From Prunus persica (lineage: Eukaryota; Streptophyta; Magnoliopsida; Rosales; Rosaceae): 64,000 nucleotides of DNA. A program made the position numbers and the translations under genes. Shown here piece after piece: positions 10,599-23,286 of the stretch. How positions within the stretch are numbered: position 1 is the first letter of the stretch; the number at the start of each line of letters is the position of its first letter. The notes under the pieces were generated by a model. It saw only the letters and a list, made by a program, of their open reading frames with translations, ran no database searches and was not told where the DNA came from. Where the stretch lies: NCBI RefSeq assembly GCF_000346465.2, contig NC_034014.1:26421600-26485599 (forward strand), read 5' to 3'.

Positions 10599-12449
10599 CC
10601 CATCAACCATTGTCACACAGTCATACTGTTGACAAATCACAACACAATGAATTGCTTTCCAATCACAAAAGTACCAACAAATCAGACGCATGTGATCCCC
10701 GAAAAAGAAGAAGAAAAAAAGGACAAATTTTGGAAATCTTCTTTGTTCAGTTTTCTGGTAGGCACAAGGCCCAAACATGGAATCTATATGGGCCTTGAGC
10801 AACCCAAACAAACAGTTTTCTGGGTATTCATGGCGGAACGAAGGCCCAAACATGGTCATTTTACTGCTCTCTGACCATTACTTAAAATTTTACGCCTCTC
10901 ATTTTTGACACAACGACGTTTTCTTGTGATGGGAGCTCCCTTTGGTTGGTGGTTTTGCTGGTAATATGGGAACTGAACAAATCTTACAAGCTAATAATCA
11001 TGGCCTTGAACTGGTGGGCAAGGAGGGTCCTTTCCTAATTTTCTGAGATGGCAATTGTGCTGCTTATCGTCGGCCTCTTGAATTTGTTGTTAGGTTGTCG
11101 TGTTGCGTATGCTTGAATCAATGAAAGGAGAAACAAACATAGGCAGGTGAAAGATGAAAATATTGCACAATCATTTGCTTTCTTCTTCTTCCCCCTTATA
11201 AATGGACAAGATACAGCAAGTGCACATATAACTGAAAGGACGCAGGGTATCAAATCATCCCCATCTTCAAGACCACGAAAACATGCCACACCGTAATTAG
11301 TACAAGAAAACACTTCCATGGTTCCAACAGATCTTCATCTCAAAAGTCACCAACTGCATGATGCATCGAATGTCAACTAAATCTTACATATACATGAGCT
11401 ACCACATCATCAAGCAGGAAACTTTCCTGTATGCTGTGATTCCAACAGAAAACCACAACAAACGTGAGGCGCAGAACACTACACAAGGATTCACCGACTT
11501 AATTACTCGTCGTTTTTGCAAGTGAGAATATAGCTTCCCACCATGAAGGATTCACTGATTCCAGAACAAGATAAAGAAGACAAAAGTGAGGCACATAAAG
11601 CTGAATTTGTGGGCTGACTTAAAATCTCTTCAAATACATGAAAATTGGTAGTCATGAAATTTGTGGACTGATTTTTAACGGTAGTCAACCTACGACAACT
11701 CCAAATACATGAAAATTGGTGCTAGAGAGACCTTCCGTTCATCGTTTTATTCACTTACAAAACAATGTGATTCCACATAAGAGTAATTATTAGTTATCAT
11801 CGTAGAACAGAAATTGAAGGTCCGCAGATAAGGGGAATCAAACATTTGAAATACAACCATTACAAGACAATTATTAACAATGAGGTGCCCAATTTTTGTA
11901 TAGAGGGTGCAGAGGGCTGAGAACAACAATCTACTGTAACGGTAATGCATGTCTCACCTAAAAAATTAAAAAAAGATTTGTTAACTACAGTAGACAACAT
12001 ACAAGGTAGACTCGACAGAAATCTAGACAGGGCCGTCTCAGGCGGTTGATATGTGTTGGTGATAATGGAAGTGGACAAGCTCAGCTACCAGAGAAAGCCT
12101 TCAGAAAAGAAACCTAAAAGGAACTAGAATCTGGACTGGAGTAAGAAGAGACATGTTGAAAGTACGGAAATGCTAAATTTGTAAATGGAAATACTGCAAG
12201 ATTCAATATGTAAAAAAAGGAACACAACATTATGTGGAAGAAACAACGATCAAACAATTTAAAGAGACAATGCAAAACATGAGGGCAATGTTGAGCTTTG
12301 TACTAAGACTTTACACAACATTATTAATGTCAGATAATTCACTAATATAGGTTCATTGCTTCACTCAATACATGAAATAAACTAAACACGAAGGAAAAGG
12401 AAAATTACCCTGACATCACCACAAAACACCATCGGCAATAATCAAGCAA
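10176..12449. other. Gene-free spacer with (TA)n microsatellite
   Basis: A (TA)n run lies at about 10561-10594. A 14-bp sequence, AGGCCCAAACATGG, occurs twice near 10767 and 10841. Nothing else supports a coding region; the open frames here are short and lack family signals. The part nearest 12449 may include the 3' UTR of the minus-strand FAM175-like gene. Confidence 0.45.
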
Positions 12450-13622
12450 TTACTCCAACGCAGCAGACCTTGCAGCTTTGTACCTTAACTTCCTATTGAG
12501 ATTTTCCTGCCAAAATTTGCCAAAAGAATGAATTCACAACTTCCAAATATGGTATGCAGAGCACACACTTAGCATTGAAAATGAATAAAAAATAAAAAAT
12601 AAAAAATAATGGCATACAAGTTCAATATTGCAATTGATAAATTCATGACAATTTGACTGCTTTGACAAAATCCCATCCAAATTTACATACAATTTCCCGA
12701 AAATTTACTAAATTCAGTAAAGGCTCACCTGCTCAAGAACGTTAGCGGAGCTCTTCTCAACGAGCGTGGTCAAGCTTTCAATCTTCACAAGCATTTTCTC
12801 ATACAAATCCTCCACGCCAGTCGTGTAATTCGCAGCCTCCGAACCCATTAGCCTACTGAGGCTCCCAACCTCCAACCCCTGAGTGCACATATCCAACTCG
12901 CTCTGGTCCTTGTTAACTTGCCTCAACTGATCCAAATTCTCCTCTCCTCTGTCCACAATCATCGGCGAAACCCTCAGCTCGAATGGCAAATTGGGAAAAG
13001 GCGAGTTGGGACTGAAGTTCTCGTACTGGGCTCGAAACGCCGGCCCAATGTTGACGATTTGAATTGATTTGGGCTCGAAGGAGTGTTTGGATGCACGGAA
13101 GTGGTAGGCCCGGTACTCGTGGGTGTGGATGGTCTGATCGGTGATCGGAGAAGCGAATAGGAGAAAGAGGGAAGGAACGAGATTAGGGCTGGAGGGGCCT
13201 TCTGGAGGGTTTTGGATTGGGAACGTGAGATTGGGGTTGGAGGAGAGAGCGTTGGAGACTGAGAATTCTCTGAGAGAGGGACGGAGGTGGGTTTTGCGGC
13301 GGCCGGAGAACCAGCCGAGGAGGTGGGCGGAGGGGGATTGGGCCTGGGCCAGGACCAGGCGGCGGAGGAGGACCGGGTCGACCCGGCCGGAGGAGTTGTA
13401 AAAGGAGTGGGTGGAGCCGGAGCAGAAGAAGCCGGTAATGGTGGCGATGAGAGTGGCGGAGGAGGTGGAATTGGGAGAGTCGTCGGTGAGGGTGGGGGCG
13501 ATGTGGCTGACGTGGCCGAAGATCAGACCGTCGACGGAGCCTTGGGAGGTTGAGAAGCGTTGGATCATGGAGGCTAGGGCTGGCCCTGATATTGCTACTT
13601 TGTCGATGGAAGGGTCTTCCAT
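12450..13622 (-). CDS. FAM175 / Abraxas (Abro1)-like MPN-domain protein, 316 aa
   Basis: Exons 13622-12729 and 12506-12450. The donor follows LEQ (CAG then GTGAGC); the acceptor is GGCAG and joins to ENLNRKLRYKAARSAALE and a stop. The N-terminal half is an MPN-like domain: SVDGLIFGHVSHIAPTLTDD, ITGFFCSGSTHSFYNSSGRV and LLGWFSGRRKTHLRPSLREF. The zinc-binding JAMM residues of active deubiquitinases are not evident, as expected of FAM175 scaffolds. The C-terminus is a short predicted coiled coil. In animals this family scaffolds BRCC36 in the BRCA1-A and BRISC deubiquitinase complexes; the plant member is presumed to do likewise in K63-ubiquitin and DNA-damage signalling. The first exon is unusually GC-rich compared with its surroundings. 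The start follows a GA-rich leader and is the only plausible ATG. Confidence 0.88.
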
Positions 13623-14195
13623 TGCATTAGAAATTTGAGCTCTGAGGAGAGAGAGCGAGAGAGAGAGATTGAGCTCTTACAGAGAGTCTCAGGCTAGTCA
13701 CCAGATTGCGCGAACAAGCAGAAGTGAATTAAATGGCAGTTGGGTTGGAATGTAATTTTACCATATTGCGCGAAAAATATAGGCAATATTAAATTTGTAT
13801 TTATTTACTTATTTTTTAAATGGCATTTTATTTTAGGAATAACATGAAAGTATTTGATTAGAAGAGAGTGATGGGAAAGTAAGTGACACTAATTTGGTTG
13901 TCAACACTTTTAAGTGCTGCAATTTCATAACTTTATTGACTTCTGTTTGTTTAACGTTTAACAGAAACACAACTTGGATAAAAAGAATACATTATAATTT
14001 ATTATCATCCTCGACCAAAAGAATCAAACAATAACCTATATTTACATATACTAATTTATAAAGAATTTTCAATGCCTACCTCTTCCTAAACCTGTGAACA
14101 AAGTAATTTTATAACAAAACCCTCCTTTATAATAATAAATAATAAAACCCTGACTCTCATTTGTTGTTGCTGTTGATGATGGAAACAAACCCTTT
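13623..14195. other. Intergenic between FAM175-like and LRR-kinase genes
   Basis: It holds the GA-rich 5' leader and promoter of the FAM175-like gene at the right-to-left start (13623-13750) and, near 14195, the 3' UTR of the receptor kinase. No other gene is seen. Confidence 0.5.
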
Positions 14196-16954
14196 TTAGT
14201 CAGTTGTTGATGGTGGTGGTACTTCTTCTGTGCCTTCTTCAGCAGAGCCAACATTTGCCTCAGGCTGCTGAATCTCCTCTAGCTGATGCAGAACTTGCTG
14301 AGCTTCTGGTCGCGCCGCTGGCGATGGATCCACGCAGTGCAGAGACAGTTTCAATGTGTTAAGCAGCACATCACCTATGGTTGGCACATCCCTCATGAGC
14401 TCCAAATCGAAAACTTCGTTTGTCCACTCCTCTTTCACAATGGATGCCACCCACTGGGGCAAATCCATGCCGTTCATTGGTTCCCCGGGAGACTTCCCTG
14501 TCAGGAGCTCCAATATGATCACCCCAAGGCTGTACACATCAGTCTTTGTTGTGCTCTTCTTGGCCTTTGAGAGCTCTGGTGCATTGTAGCCAAGGGTTCC
14601 TGCAGTGGCAATCACATTGGTGTTTGCAGCCGCCGTCATGAGCCGGGAAAGGCCGAAGTCTGCAATGTGACCGTTGGTCTGCTCATCTAGCAGTATGTTG
14701 CTGGATGTGAGATTCCCATGTATGATGTTCTCCTGGTTGTGCAGGTGGCAGAGTCCACGCGTCACACCGATCGCTATGTTCATCCTTGTTGGCCAATCAA
14801 TGATGGTTTCGGGCCCTCGAGCTGCATAAGATGCTACATTAGCATGTTGGCCAACATTTACAGTATATAGTTGTATCAAACAATCAGGAAAACCATGAGC
14901 TATAGTTGAATCAACTTACCATGAAGGAAGGATGCAAGACTGCCATTAGGCATGTAATCAAAGACCAGAAGCTTCTCTCCCTTAGGTCCCAAGTAATAGG
15001 CCCTCAGAGCTAGGAGATTTGGGTGCCGGATCTTCCCAAGTGCCGCAGCTTCAGTTTCAAACTCCTTTTGACCCTTTGTAGTCTTTTCCCTCAACCTCTT
15101 CACTGCAACTTGATTACCTTCCTCTAATGTTGCCTTATATGCAGTCCCATATGTACTCTTTCCCATTATCTCAGCAGTGGCACACAATAGGTCATCAGCT
15201 GTAAAAACAAATGGCCCATCAAAGTGAACAAGCTTTCCACCAGCTTCACCGCCATATTCCACTCCGGTGGTAGCAGGAGCCGCCTTGTCAGTGCTCCCAG
15301 CAGCAGCCTGCTTGACAGTTTTATCATTCTTTCCCTTTGAAGCAGACCTTTTCCTGACCAAGCAAACAAGCAAAATGCAGCAGAGTAGAAGCAGAACGGC
15401 TAGGAGGGCACCTGCTGCTATGAGAATTATATCTTTCGTACTTAGTTTGTGGTGATGCTTTTTCTTCAAAGGCCGTGTTGGTGGAGATGGAAGAATCTGA
15501 GGTGGGGGAGAAGAGCAAGGAGTTGAAGTGCTATAGCCACATAGCTGAAGATTCCCCACAAAAGAGCTGGAATTGAACTTTTTGGAGAGGAGGGATGGGA
15601 CTGGGCCAGAGAGATTGTTGTGAGAAACATTGAAGGAAGTGAGATTGGCTAGGCTGCCAAGTGAAGCAGGAATTTCTCCACTGAATTTATTTTCAGATAA
15701 ATCAACTTGGTAAATTCCAGAAATATTCCCAATAGATGCTGGAATATGGCCACTGAAATTATTCTTCCTCAGGTTGAGTACTGAGAGGTTCTGCAATCTG
15801 TCAAGGCCTTCTGGAATTTCTCCACTGAATTTATTTTCAGATAAATCAACTTGGTAAATTCCAGAAATATTCCCAATAGATGCTGGAATATGGCCACTGA
15901 AATTATTCTTCCTCAGGTTGAGTACTGAGAGGTTCTGCAATCTGTCAAGGCCTTCTGGGATGTGGTTATCGAGGCGATTGCCCTCTAGATTCAATGAAAC
16001 AAGGGAGGAGAGGTTGGAAAAGCTAGAAGGAAAGCTTCCATTGATAGCATTGTTGGATAAGTCTAGCTTTTGGAGCCTAGTGAGCCCCCCTAGTTCATTG
16101 GGAATGGTCCCAGTAATCTGGTTATTGTTTACAGAAATCTCTTCAAGAAAACCCAACTTGCTCAGAGAACTTGGAATAGTTCCAGAGATCAGATTATGAT
16201 CAAGGGTCAGGATCGCAAGTAGGTAGCTTCTATTTCCTGCTCCAGTACCCCAAGTACTTGGAACAGAACCAGAGAGGTTGTTGTGTTGGAGAGCAAGGAT
16301 GGTGAGAGAAGGTGACTTGGTGAGACTAGGTGGGATAGTACCAGAAAGTGAATTGAAGCTCAAATTGAGCCTGAACAACTTGGTAGAGTTTGCAAGACTA
16401 GAAGGAATTGTACCAGTAAGTGAATTGTTGCTTAAATCAAGAGTTTGAAGAAGAGGGCAGTTACCAATTGAAGGAGGTATGGAACCCGAAAGCCGGTTAT
16501 GGAAGAGGTAAACCCCTCTGAGATTGCGAAGGAAGCCAAGAGACCAAGGGACAGGGCCAGCCAAAACGTTGTCGTGGAGGCTGAGCTTTCGAAGTGCTTG
16601 CAGCTGCCCAATCTTCTCAGAGATTCTGCCCCCGAGTCTCTTCCATGGAAGCTGGATTGCAATGACCTGTCCCTTGACGCACTTGATTCCTGCCCACCCA
16701 CCTGAGCAGGCTCCATAGCCGCTGTCATTCCAGCTGCGCAAAACGCCATTGAAATCAATGAGTTCACGCTTAAATGCTCGAAGCGCTTGGTAATCGGATT
16801 TGGTGACAACCACACCATCTCCTTGCTGACCCAAAACAGGTTGGTATGTCAGAGCCAGAAGCTGAACAAAGAGCAAGGCATACATGAACATAAACAAATT
16901 ATTAAAGCCATGCATAATCTGAAATGGACAGAACTTATTTTCCATGAACATCAA
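14196..16954 (-). CDS. IMK2/IMK3-type LRR receptor-like pseudokinase, 886 aa
   Basis: Exons 16954-14920 and 14821-14196; the donor splits the codon after ASFLH and the acceptor ATGCAG restores [11 protein letters not shown] signal peptide (hydrophobic run ending near QPVLGQQ) precedes an N-terminal LRR cap with paired cysteines, about a dozen 24-residue LRRs, a proline-rich stalk, one membrane helix (about residues 505-530) and a kinase domain. The invariant lysine is present (VAVKRL) and DFG is intact (IADFGLSRL), but the catalytic HRD is HGN ([14 protein letters not shown]), so catalysis is unlikely. This is the known IMK-family state (inflorescence meristem receptor-like kinases). Oddity: codons for about residues 333-380 and 381-428 are an exact 144-bp tandem duplication, adding two LRRs. 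Other in-frame ATGs lie four and fifteen codons inside the chosen start. Confidence 0.93.
15669..15956. repeat. Perfect 144-bp tandem duplication inside the LRR exon
   Basis: Bases 15669-15812 and 15813-15956 are identical as far as I can read. The unit encodes 48 residues, exactly two 24-residue LRRs, so the reading frame and solenoid register are kept. Zero divergence implies a very recent event, gene conversion, or an assembly artefact. Confidence 0.9.
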
Positions 16955-17057
16955 AGAAATGCGATGTTGAAGAAGATGTTCAAGAAAAGAAGTGAATGCA
17001 AATGATGAAGGAACTGAAAGCTTTTCTAGTTCAGCTCAAGGTCTTTACAGTTGTAGT

Positions 17058-17116
<59 letters not shown>

Positions 17117-19305
17117 CTTTAGAGGTGATGAACAACGAAATGAAAGCTAAATAAGAGGGGAGAAATAATTGAGGCGGTTTGTGCATGTGAGAATCTGAGT
17201 GGGTTGAGACGGGAGAAAATATTGTATTGGAAAAGAGACGAGGTCGGAGACAGTCAGGGTGGGATGGGGTCAATGTCCTGAGTTGAAGACTACTTCGTCA
17301 TCGTTGTTTATCTGTAACGGCTAGTTTTTTTCTCTCTCGTGCATTTCCACCATATAACGGCTGGGTTGAAAAACCGGGTTCTCTTCAGATTCTCCAACGG
17401 CTATATTTCATAGGCCACATACCCGGCAATTTTGGCATCCAGTGAATTATCAACTTGGTACCATACCAGGGGTACAGCCAAAATGACTGTAATGACCTCA
17501 GTGGATCTGGATGTTGAGAAACTCCTTTTGCAGACGTCCTAGACCGATTCATGCTCAATGATGTCCATTAAAGTTTGTCTGGCAATCATTTGTTTCAACT
17601 ACGAATTTTCCCTTTTGGATGGCATATGCATTTTAACAGCATCGTATTTTCGCTTTCTGGGAGGCTTTAAAAATTACAGTAATTGACATGATAGGACTTC
17701 GTAATGATTAACTTCAGACTTCTGGTAATCATCGTACACAAATCGACATAATCATCGTTATAACAGACCTTTGTTTTGTTCTGCCTTAAGCAAATTAAAC
17801 AACAGGGATTCAGATTTCGTGCAAAACGTGCAAGATTTATCTAGTAATCACATTTGTAATTTTTTTCAAACATTGTTCTTTAACCTGATATACGATCACT
17901 GTGATCAGTTGGCACGATCGATATACATGCTAATCATCGAGTGCTAATCATCAAAACCAATGCAAAAGAGCATTGGCAGGTTGAAAGTATATAAACTGAC
18001 CAAAGAGAAAAACAAGGCTAGTTCCATCACGATGACAAAGGCACTTTTCTCCCTCTTTTAAGAACAAGGAGGGCACAAGGGAAGAGGATGACAACCCAGA
18101 TTTAATATTTGCACAAACAGACAACTTAAACAGTTCATCAGCCTCCTTCATCAGGGCCCTGATGTGTGAACTGATCTAAAACTTTTACGCTATGCCAATG
18201 GTAATACATCACTTTTATCAAAATAAATACTGCGACTAACAAAGTACAGAGCAATCACGGGAAATCTGCAGGTCTCATAAGCACTCTTGAATATGGGGAT
18301 TATTCAACATCTACTATATGGCTAACATGAATGGCACCGTACTAGAACTATCCCGAACCTTTAAGCTCGGCGTGATCCATTGAATTTCACATTCTATGTC
18401 ACTCATTTATCTAACCAGATTCTTTAAAGCATGTAAAAGTTAGACCAAAATGTTCTTGTTGTCTAAAATTTTCACTTGTCATGAACTCGATAGATGCAAA
18501 GAAATTGGTGAAGCAACCGAGACAAGAATTCACCACAGGGTGGATGCCCCCATGATAACTAAATCTTAAACATCATCAAGACCAGGTATCAGCAATGGCA
18601 TCACATATCAATAATGTCATGATCCCAGCTTGTAAAACGAAGTGAAACCTTGAATCAGGCATGTTAGACTATCCCACATTCCAGTGCTAGATTTCAAGTG
18701 ACATATCAAGTACATAGATCTATTGGCAATCTAAATCCTAACCAAAGCACATCTGAATTGCTAACAATGTAGCTGCTGTTAAAGAATCAGAAATATATAG
18801 ATTACAGAAAATTGTCAACATTTCTTCAAGTATTTTGATTTGAACAAAAGACATTGTAGAAGAAACTAGAATACATGCATTCATCCAAATGAACTAAGAG
18901 GCATACAGATCTGAAACTCATATTCATAGAGATAAATTATATAATGCAGATTTGCAGAGAGTAGAACAAAAAGAATCATTTATATCAATGATCTGTGGTA
19001 GTTACAATTTGTACTCGACAAAATCAAATCAAGAAATAGAGGGACATAAGTTCGATTGATAGATCCACCAAAGAACCATGAAAAAACATGAATTTTCTAT
19101 CTAAATTAGAACGAAGATACACAGATCCATACAAATTGCGCACAACAAAACCCACCCTAAATATGTTTGTAGGACAAAAACGTCAACTTTATTATCACTT
19201 TTTTCTTTTTTGTTGTCTGACAACAAACTATAATATGAATTTAACTACTTATACCATCATCATCTTGAGCCCGATCCAACGACAATGGGGAGGAGATAGA
19301 TAAGA
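16955..19305. other. Spacer upstream of the LRR-kinase, with (GA)n microsatellite
   Basis: A (GA)n run of more than 50 bp at about 17059-17114 lies in the probable 5' UTR or promoter of the receptor kinase, about 110 bp upstream of its ATG. From 17300 to 19305 I see no coding region or repeat family; the last few hundred bases may be the 3' UTR of the PRA1 gene. Confidence 0.5.
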
Positions 19306-19977
19306 TCAACCGCGAGCGGCGATAACGGCCGGGGCTGTGGCGGCAGCGACATTAGAGGCAGCGCCGTTGAGGAAGGAGAGGAAGCCAGTGGAGGCTGTAG
19401 GCTCTTGCTCGTCCAAGAAGAGGTCCTCGGGAACCCTAAAGGCGCCGTGAGCGAAGACGACGGCAGCGCCGACGAGTAGAGCCGAGATGAGTAGGGATCC
19501 GACGGAGGTGAGGAAGACGACGAAGATGGAGAAGGCGATGAGGCCCCAGAGGGTCTGGGTGTCGGAGAAGGTGCGGCCGAAGATGACGAGGGGCTGATCG
19601 GAGGGCCGGAAGAGGTAGAGGAAGAGCCAGCCGGCGAGGAGACCGAGGAGGACGAGGAGAGAGAATGGGTGGGTGAAGAGGGAGACGGCGACGATGAGAG
19701 CGATGGTGGCGAGGTAGTTGACGCGGAAGTAGGAGTAGTTCTTGCGGACGCGACCGGTGGCTTCGGAGAGCGACTCGGGCTTGGCGAAGGCGGAGCGGTC
19801 GAAGAGCTCGGTCCAGGGGCGGCGCTGGGAGAGGCCGTTGCGGAGATTTTCCGAGATGTGGGTGATGAAGGCGCGGAAGGCTGGGGTGGCGATCGGGGCC
19901 TGGGATTGGACGGAGCCGGCGGTGGTTGTGGACGTGGTTGAGACCGGAAGGATCGGAGGTGGGGTTGGGTTCGACAT
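19306..19977 (-). CDS. PRA1 (prenylated Rab acceptor) family protein, B clade, 223 aa
   Basis: A single-exon gene. The N-terminal 40 residues are Pro/Ser/Thr-rich and cytosolic, followed by AFITHISENLRNGLSQRRPW and SEATGRVRKNYSYFRVNYLA, the PRA1 signature. Two hydrophobic hairpins follow (around residues 90-130 and 143-180), giving the usual four membrane segments, and an acidic tail with RVPEDLFLDEQE. PRA1 proteins reside in the ER, Golgi and endosomes and assist prenylated Rab GTPases in vesicle traffic. Length and motif order match plant PRA1.B proteins. The coding region is much more GC-rich than its flanks, and the start ATG is followed by the typical MSNP beginning. Confidence 0.93.
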   Translation of the reverse strand: MSNPTPPPILPVSTTSTTTAGSVQSQAPIATPAFRAFITHISENLRNGLSQRRPWTELFDRSAFAKPESLSEATGRVRKNYSYFRVNYLATIALIVAVSLFTHPFSLLVLLGLLAGWLFLYLFRPSDQPLVIFGRTFSDTQTLWGLIAFSIFVVFLTSVGSLLISALLVGAAVVFAHGAFRVPEDLFLDEQEPTASTGFLSFLNGAASNVAAATAPAVIAARG

Positions 19978-21135
19978 TGCGGATCGGTGGAGCTGATCTG
20001 ATCTCGGATTTTGGATCTCGGATCTGATGTTGTGAATTTTAGTTTTGAGGGATTTTGGGGGGTGTTTTTTGGTTATAAGGGAAGGAGGGAAGGGGGTGTG
20101 GGCTAAGAAAAGGAAAGTCGATGGAAATAGGAGGGGAAGTAAATTAGGGGAGGGAAGTTTTACGGTTCTTCTTGCTTCGTCTTTACGCGTTCGCCGTCAA
20201 AAGCCGGGTGAAATTATATCACCCGGAAATTTTCAATTTCCACTCTCTCTTTCCCGGAGGATTTTGTATTTGTATTATATCGTCACAAAGTCTCAAATCC
20301 ACCGCATAAAATCATCTCCAGTCTACATGGACGGCCTAAAATAAAACAAGCAAAACTTAGTGGATCCCCTTCATACTACTTATTTTGCCTTAATGTTATG
20401 ACTTCTGTTTAAATTATCAATTTATGTTTAGTTTTAATTTGCCTAAAATGGGTTCAACCCAAATTTCAACTTCTTTTTTAAAAAAATCTTTTTCTTTCAA
20501 TAAAGTGCATCACGTAGAAATTTTGTCTTACACCATTAGATTTACCGAAAATCTAGTCGGAAGAGCTCTCCAGTTTGGAGAAAGTCCAATAAAACAGCAC
20601 ATGCACTGAGTAAAGCTAAGGAAAGAACACAGCCCTAAGGCAGAGATCAATGGAGAGAGTTTCAGAAAGTCTAAAAGAATACGGACTAGATCAAGAAGTG
20701 ATTGGTGATAACGGGGCTCTCATGGATTGCAATCATTATGGGGGCAAGAAACTATGGCTACTCTGCACTGAAAGAGTGCACTTTCAAATATCCAGTTAGG
20801 AAGGCAAGCCAAATTTAAGATAGACAACAGACCCGAACAGATGCATACACCGAAGAAATGAACCTTAAACCGGGATTGCCAACCATGGGTACCATAACAT
20901 CATTGATCATTACCCAGGGAACACAATTCCCGATGCAAATGTACGCATACAAAGCCTTAAAAAGTTCCATTAGGTTCTACTAAACAAAAGCACACATACA
21001 GAAAATGCCAATATCCTTTCCAGAATTATCAAAGTACTGTGGTACCAAATCATCACTAGATATAAAGCTGTCTCTGAATAGAGAGCATAAAGTTGGGGAG
21101 AAATTTAAGATACTGCTCCGATGGTAACACGCACT
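19978..21135. other. Intergenic between PRA1 and the first MIF-like gene
   Basis: The first 200 bp hold the 5' leader and promoter of the PRA1 gene; the last part is probably the 3' UTR of the MIF-like gene. No other gene or repeat is seen. Confidence 0.45.
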
Positions 21136-22499
21136 TTAGAAGGTAGACCCGTTCCATCCAAAGTTGGAACCCTGCAGAATAACAAAACACCAGAATCATC
21201 TAAAGTGGCAAGTAGTAGAATAAATTGCAAATCAACATGAATTTGATTCTTGAGAAAGACTGACAGGAGCTATGCTTAAGGCTTTAGACAGTAAAGACTT
21301 ATTTACATGATCTAGTTCTGGTGTAAAGCATGCAAACACTGTGCATATTCTTGACTTTGATGGGCCTAAACAAACAGGAAGAATGCAATGAGAAGAAACG
21401 AGTGCACGACATGACACTTTTCTATGGAAAACTTGAAAAGGTGAGATGGCTTGCCTTGGTGTCATAGAACTTGAGGAAAAATCGTGACTTGGGCACAGAC
21501 AACTTAGTCTCAAGAATTGCGGCAATTGCAGCACTCAACTTCTTGTTCACATCAGGGTTAAGGCCACCAATGGAGACCAACTCACCATAGGCAGCTGGCT
21601 GCTCAGTCCCACCAAAAGCTATGGGTACTGATCCCTTCAGCACAATCATCACATACTGCATATCGACAATCACAATATACATAAGAAGATCTCAAACACG
21701 ACCAAAACAAAAGAGGAAAATAGTTAAAAAGGGAACTAAGCAAACAAGTAATGGAGCAATACATCACATACAAAAGCGTCGAAACATCACTATAAACCTA
21801 AAAAGTAAAATTCCCATCCAATATCAGTGGAAAACCAAAACATCTTCTCAACCAATTCCGAAACAGAACTTAGAACACATCGGGTGAGTTGTTGGAAACT
21901 CGGATGCTATCGTTAAAAGACAAGCATATAACTCTATGATTGCCCTCTTCCACGAATACTCAAGAACCCCAAGCCCACCAGTTTGGTTAGAGAACCCTTT
22001 TTCTATGGCAAGCAAAGCGAGCTACAGAGGAGGTACATTGCATTGCTTTCCCTAAAATATTAACTAAAGCAAACCTCAATCTCTAACATCTACCGCTCAC
22101 TAATATTTCTCATTTGTTTGGTGTTCAAGTTATGCATCGTAGAATCAAAAAAAAATTACTGAAAAGTCAACCTAATCAAAATTACTAAACCGAAAGTCAA
22201 AATTAGCAAGACTTATAAACCTACTTTTGTTTAAGCTAAAATACCAAATATTGATCATCAAGCAAAAATAAACATAACAAAATTCGAAAAGGAACATGCA
22301 TCTACCTAAAATTTAGAGTTCAACACAAAAATTCTAAAATCTGGGTAAATAATGCGCGCGCGCGCGAGAGAGAGAGAGAGAACCGTACGGCCTCGGGCTT
22401 GCTGATGATCTTGGCGACGGTGGAGGTGGCTTCGGAGAGGATAGAGGAGGTGTCTACTCCTTCCAGGCTGACGTTAGCTGAGATGTTAAGGCACGGCAT
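21136..22499 (-). CDS. MIF/D-dopachrome tautomerase-like protein, MDL1/2 type, 115 aa
   Basis: Exons 22499-22389, 21655-21455 and 21171-21136. Exon 1 gives MPCLNISANVSLEGVDTSSI and ends KPEA; exon 2 gives YVMIVLKGSVPIAFGGTEQP and ends LKFYDTK; exon 3 is only GSNFGWNGSTF and a stop. The N-terminal proline exposed after Met removal, the catalytic base of the tautomerase fold, is present, and the length equals Arabidopsis MDL1/MDL2. The second intron starts with GC (AAG then GCAAGC) and ends TGCAG, a GC-AG intron supported by the family's reading frame. Plant MDLs resemble the animal cytokine MIF; their own role, in stress and immune responses, is only partly known. A (GC)n/(GA)n run lies in intron 1 next to the first donor, at about 22355-22381. 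Confidence 0.93.
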
Positions 22500-23286
22500 C
22501 GTTTTCGTCTCTGAAACTCTCTCACACTCGACTGCTTCTGCAAATGCTCTGGCAATATATAAAAACCCTCACCCTCGCTTTCGTCTTGTCCCCTTCTATT
22601 TTATGGGAGAGAGATAATCTCAGTATCATACACACATTTTAACTTCCCAAAATGCCCCTTTCGCCATCAGCACACTTGAAAGATGGGTTTGGCCCGTTGC
22701 TCTCATTCTTTGAGCCCGTATTTGATTCGATCAGAATAAGTGATTCGGATCCGTTCTACCTCTATGGACCAACTAATATTTTGTTTCAGAAAACTTCCTG
22801 TTTGAACTTGGGCCTAATTTTGGGCCGAGGTCAATTTTGACAATTTATATACTCTCCCATAAAATAAAGAGAATTCAACCTCCAATCAGGTTGAAAGGCC
22901 TAATTCGATGAAATGAAAAAATGACACACGAAACAATATAGATTTTATTGTTCATAGTGTCATACGTTCCTCGAGTACAATTTATCTTTTTACAATAGCC
23001 ATATCATATACAATTTGACATGTTATTTTATTAATCGGCACATAATGTTAAAGAACTGTATATATAATAATAGGTGAACAATCTCTCCCATATAAAAAAT
23101 ATACTTCTTACTAAAAGTCACACCACTTCTATATCTAACGTAATGTTTTTGATTGACAATCTTTTAACATAAGGTTTCAAACCGTGTGACAACATAGCTC
23201 TATAAATGCTGCTGCTACAACCAAAAGAATGGTCGCCTATATCCCTTATGAATGCAAAATATAGAAAAAGAACTTGGAACAGAGAG
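22500..23286. other. Promoter of the first MIF-like gene and spacer
   Basis: GC-richer leader to about 22620, then AT-rich spacer up to the TRIM element. No coding region is seen. Confidence 0.45.

Noticed and set aside
11035..11319. 94-aa Cys-rich minus-strand reading frame
   Set aside because: No signal peptide with regular cysteine spacing, no intron structure and no family resemblance; it is treated as chance.
13141..13553. Plus-strand Gly/Glu-rich frames opposite the FAM175-like exon
   Set aside because: They are shadows of the GC-rich minus-strand coding exon, which has family motifs.
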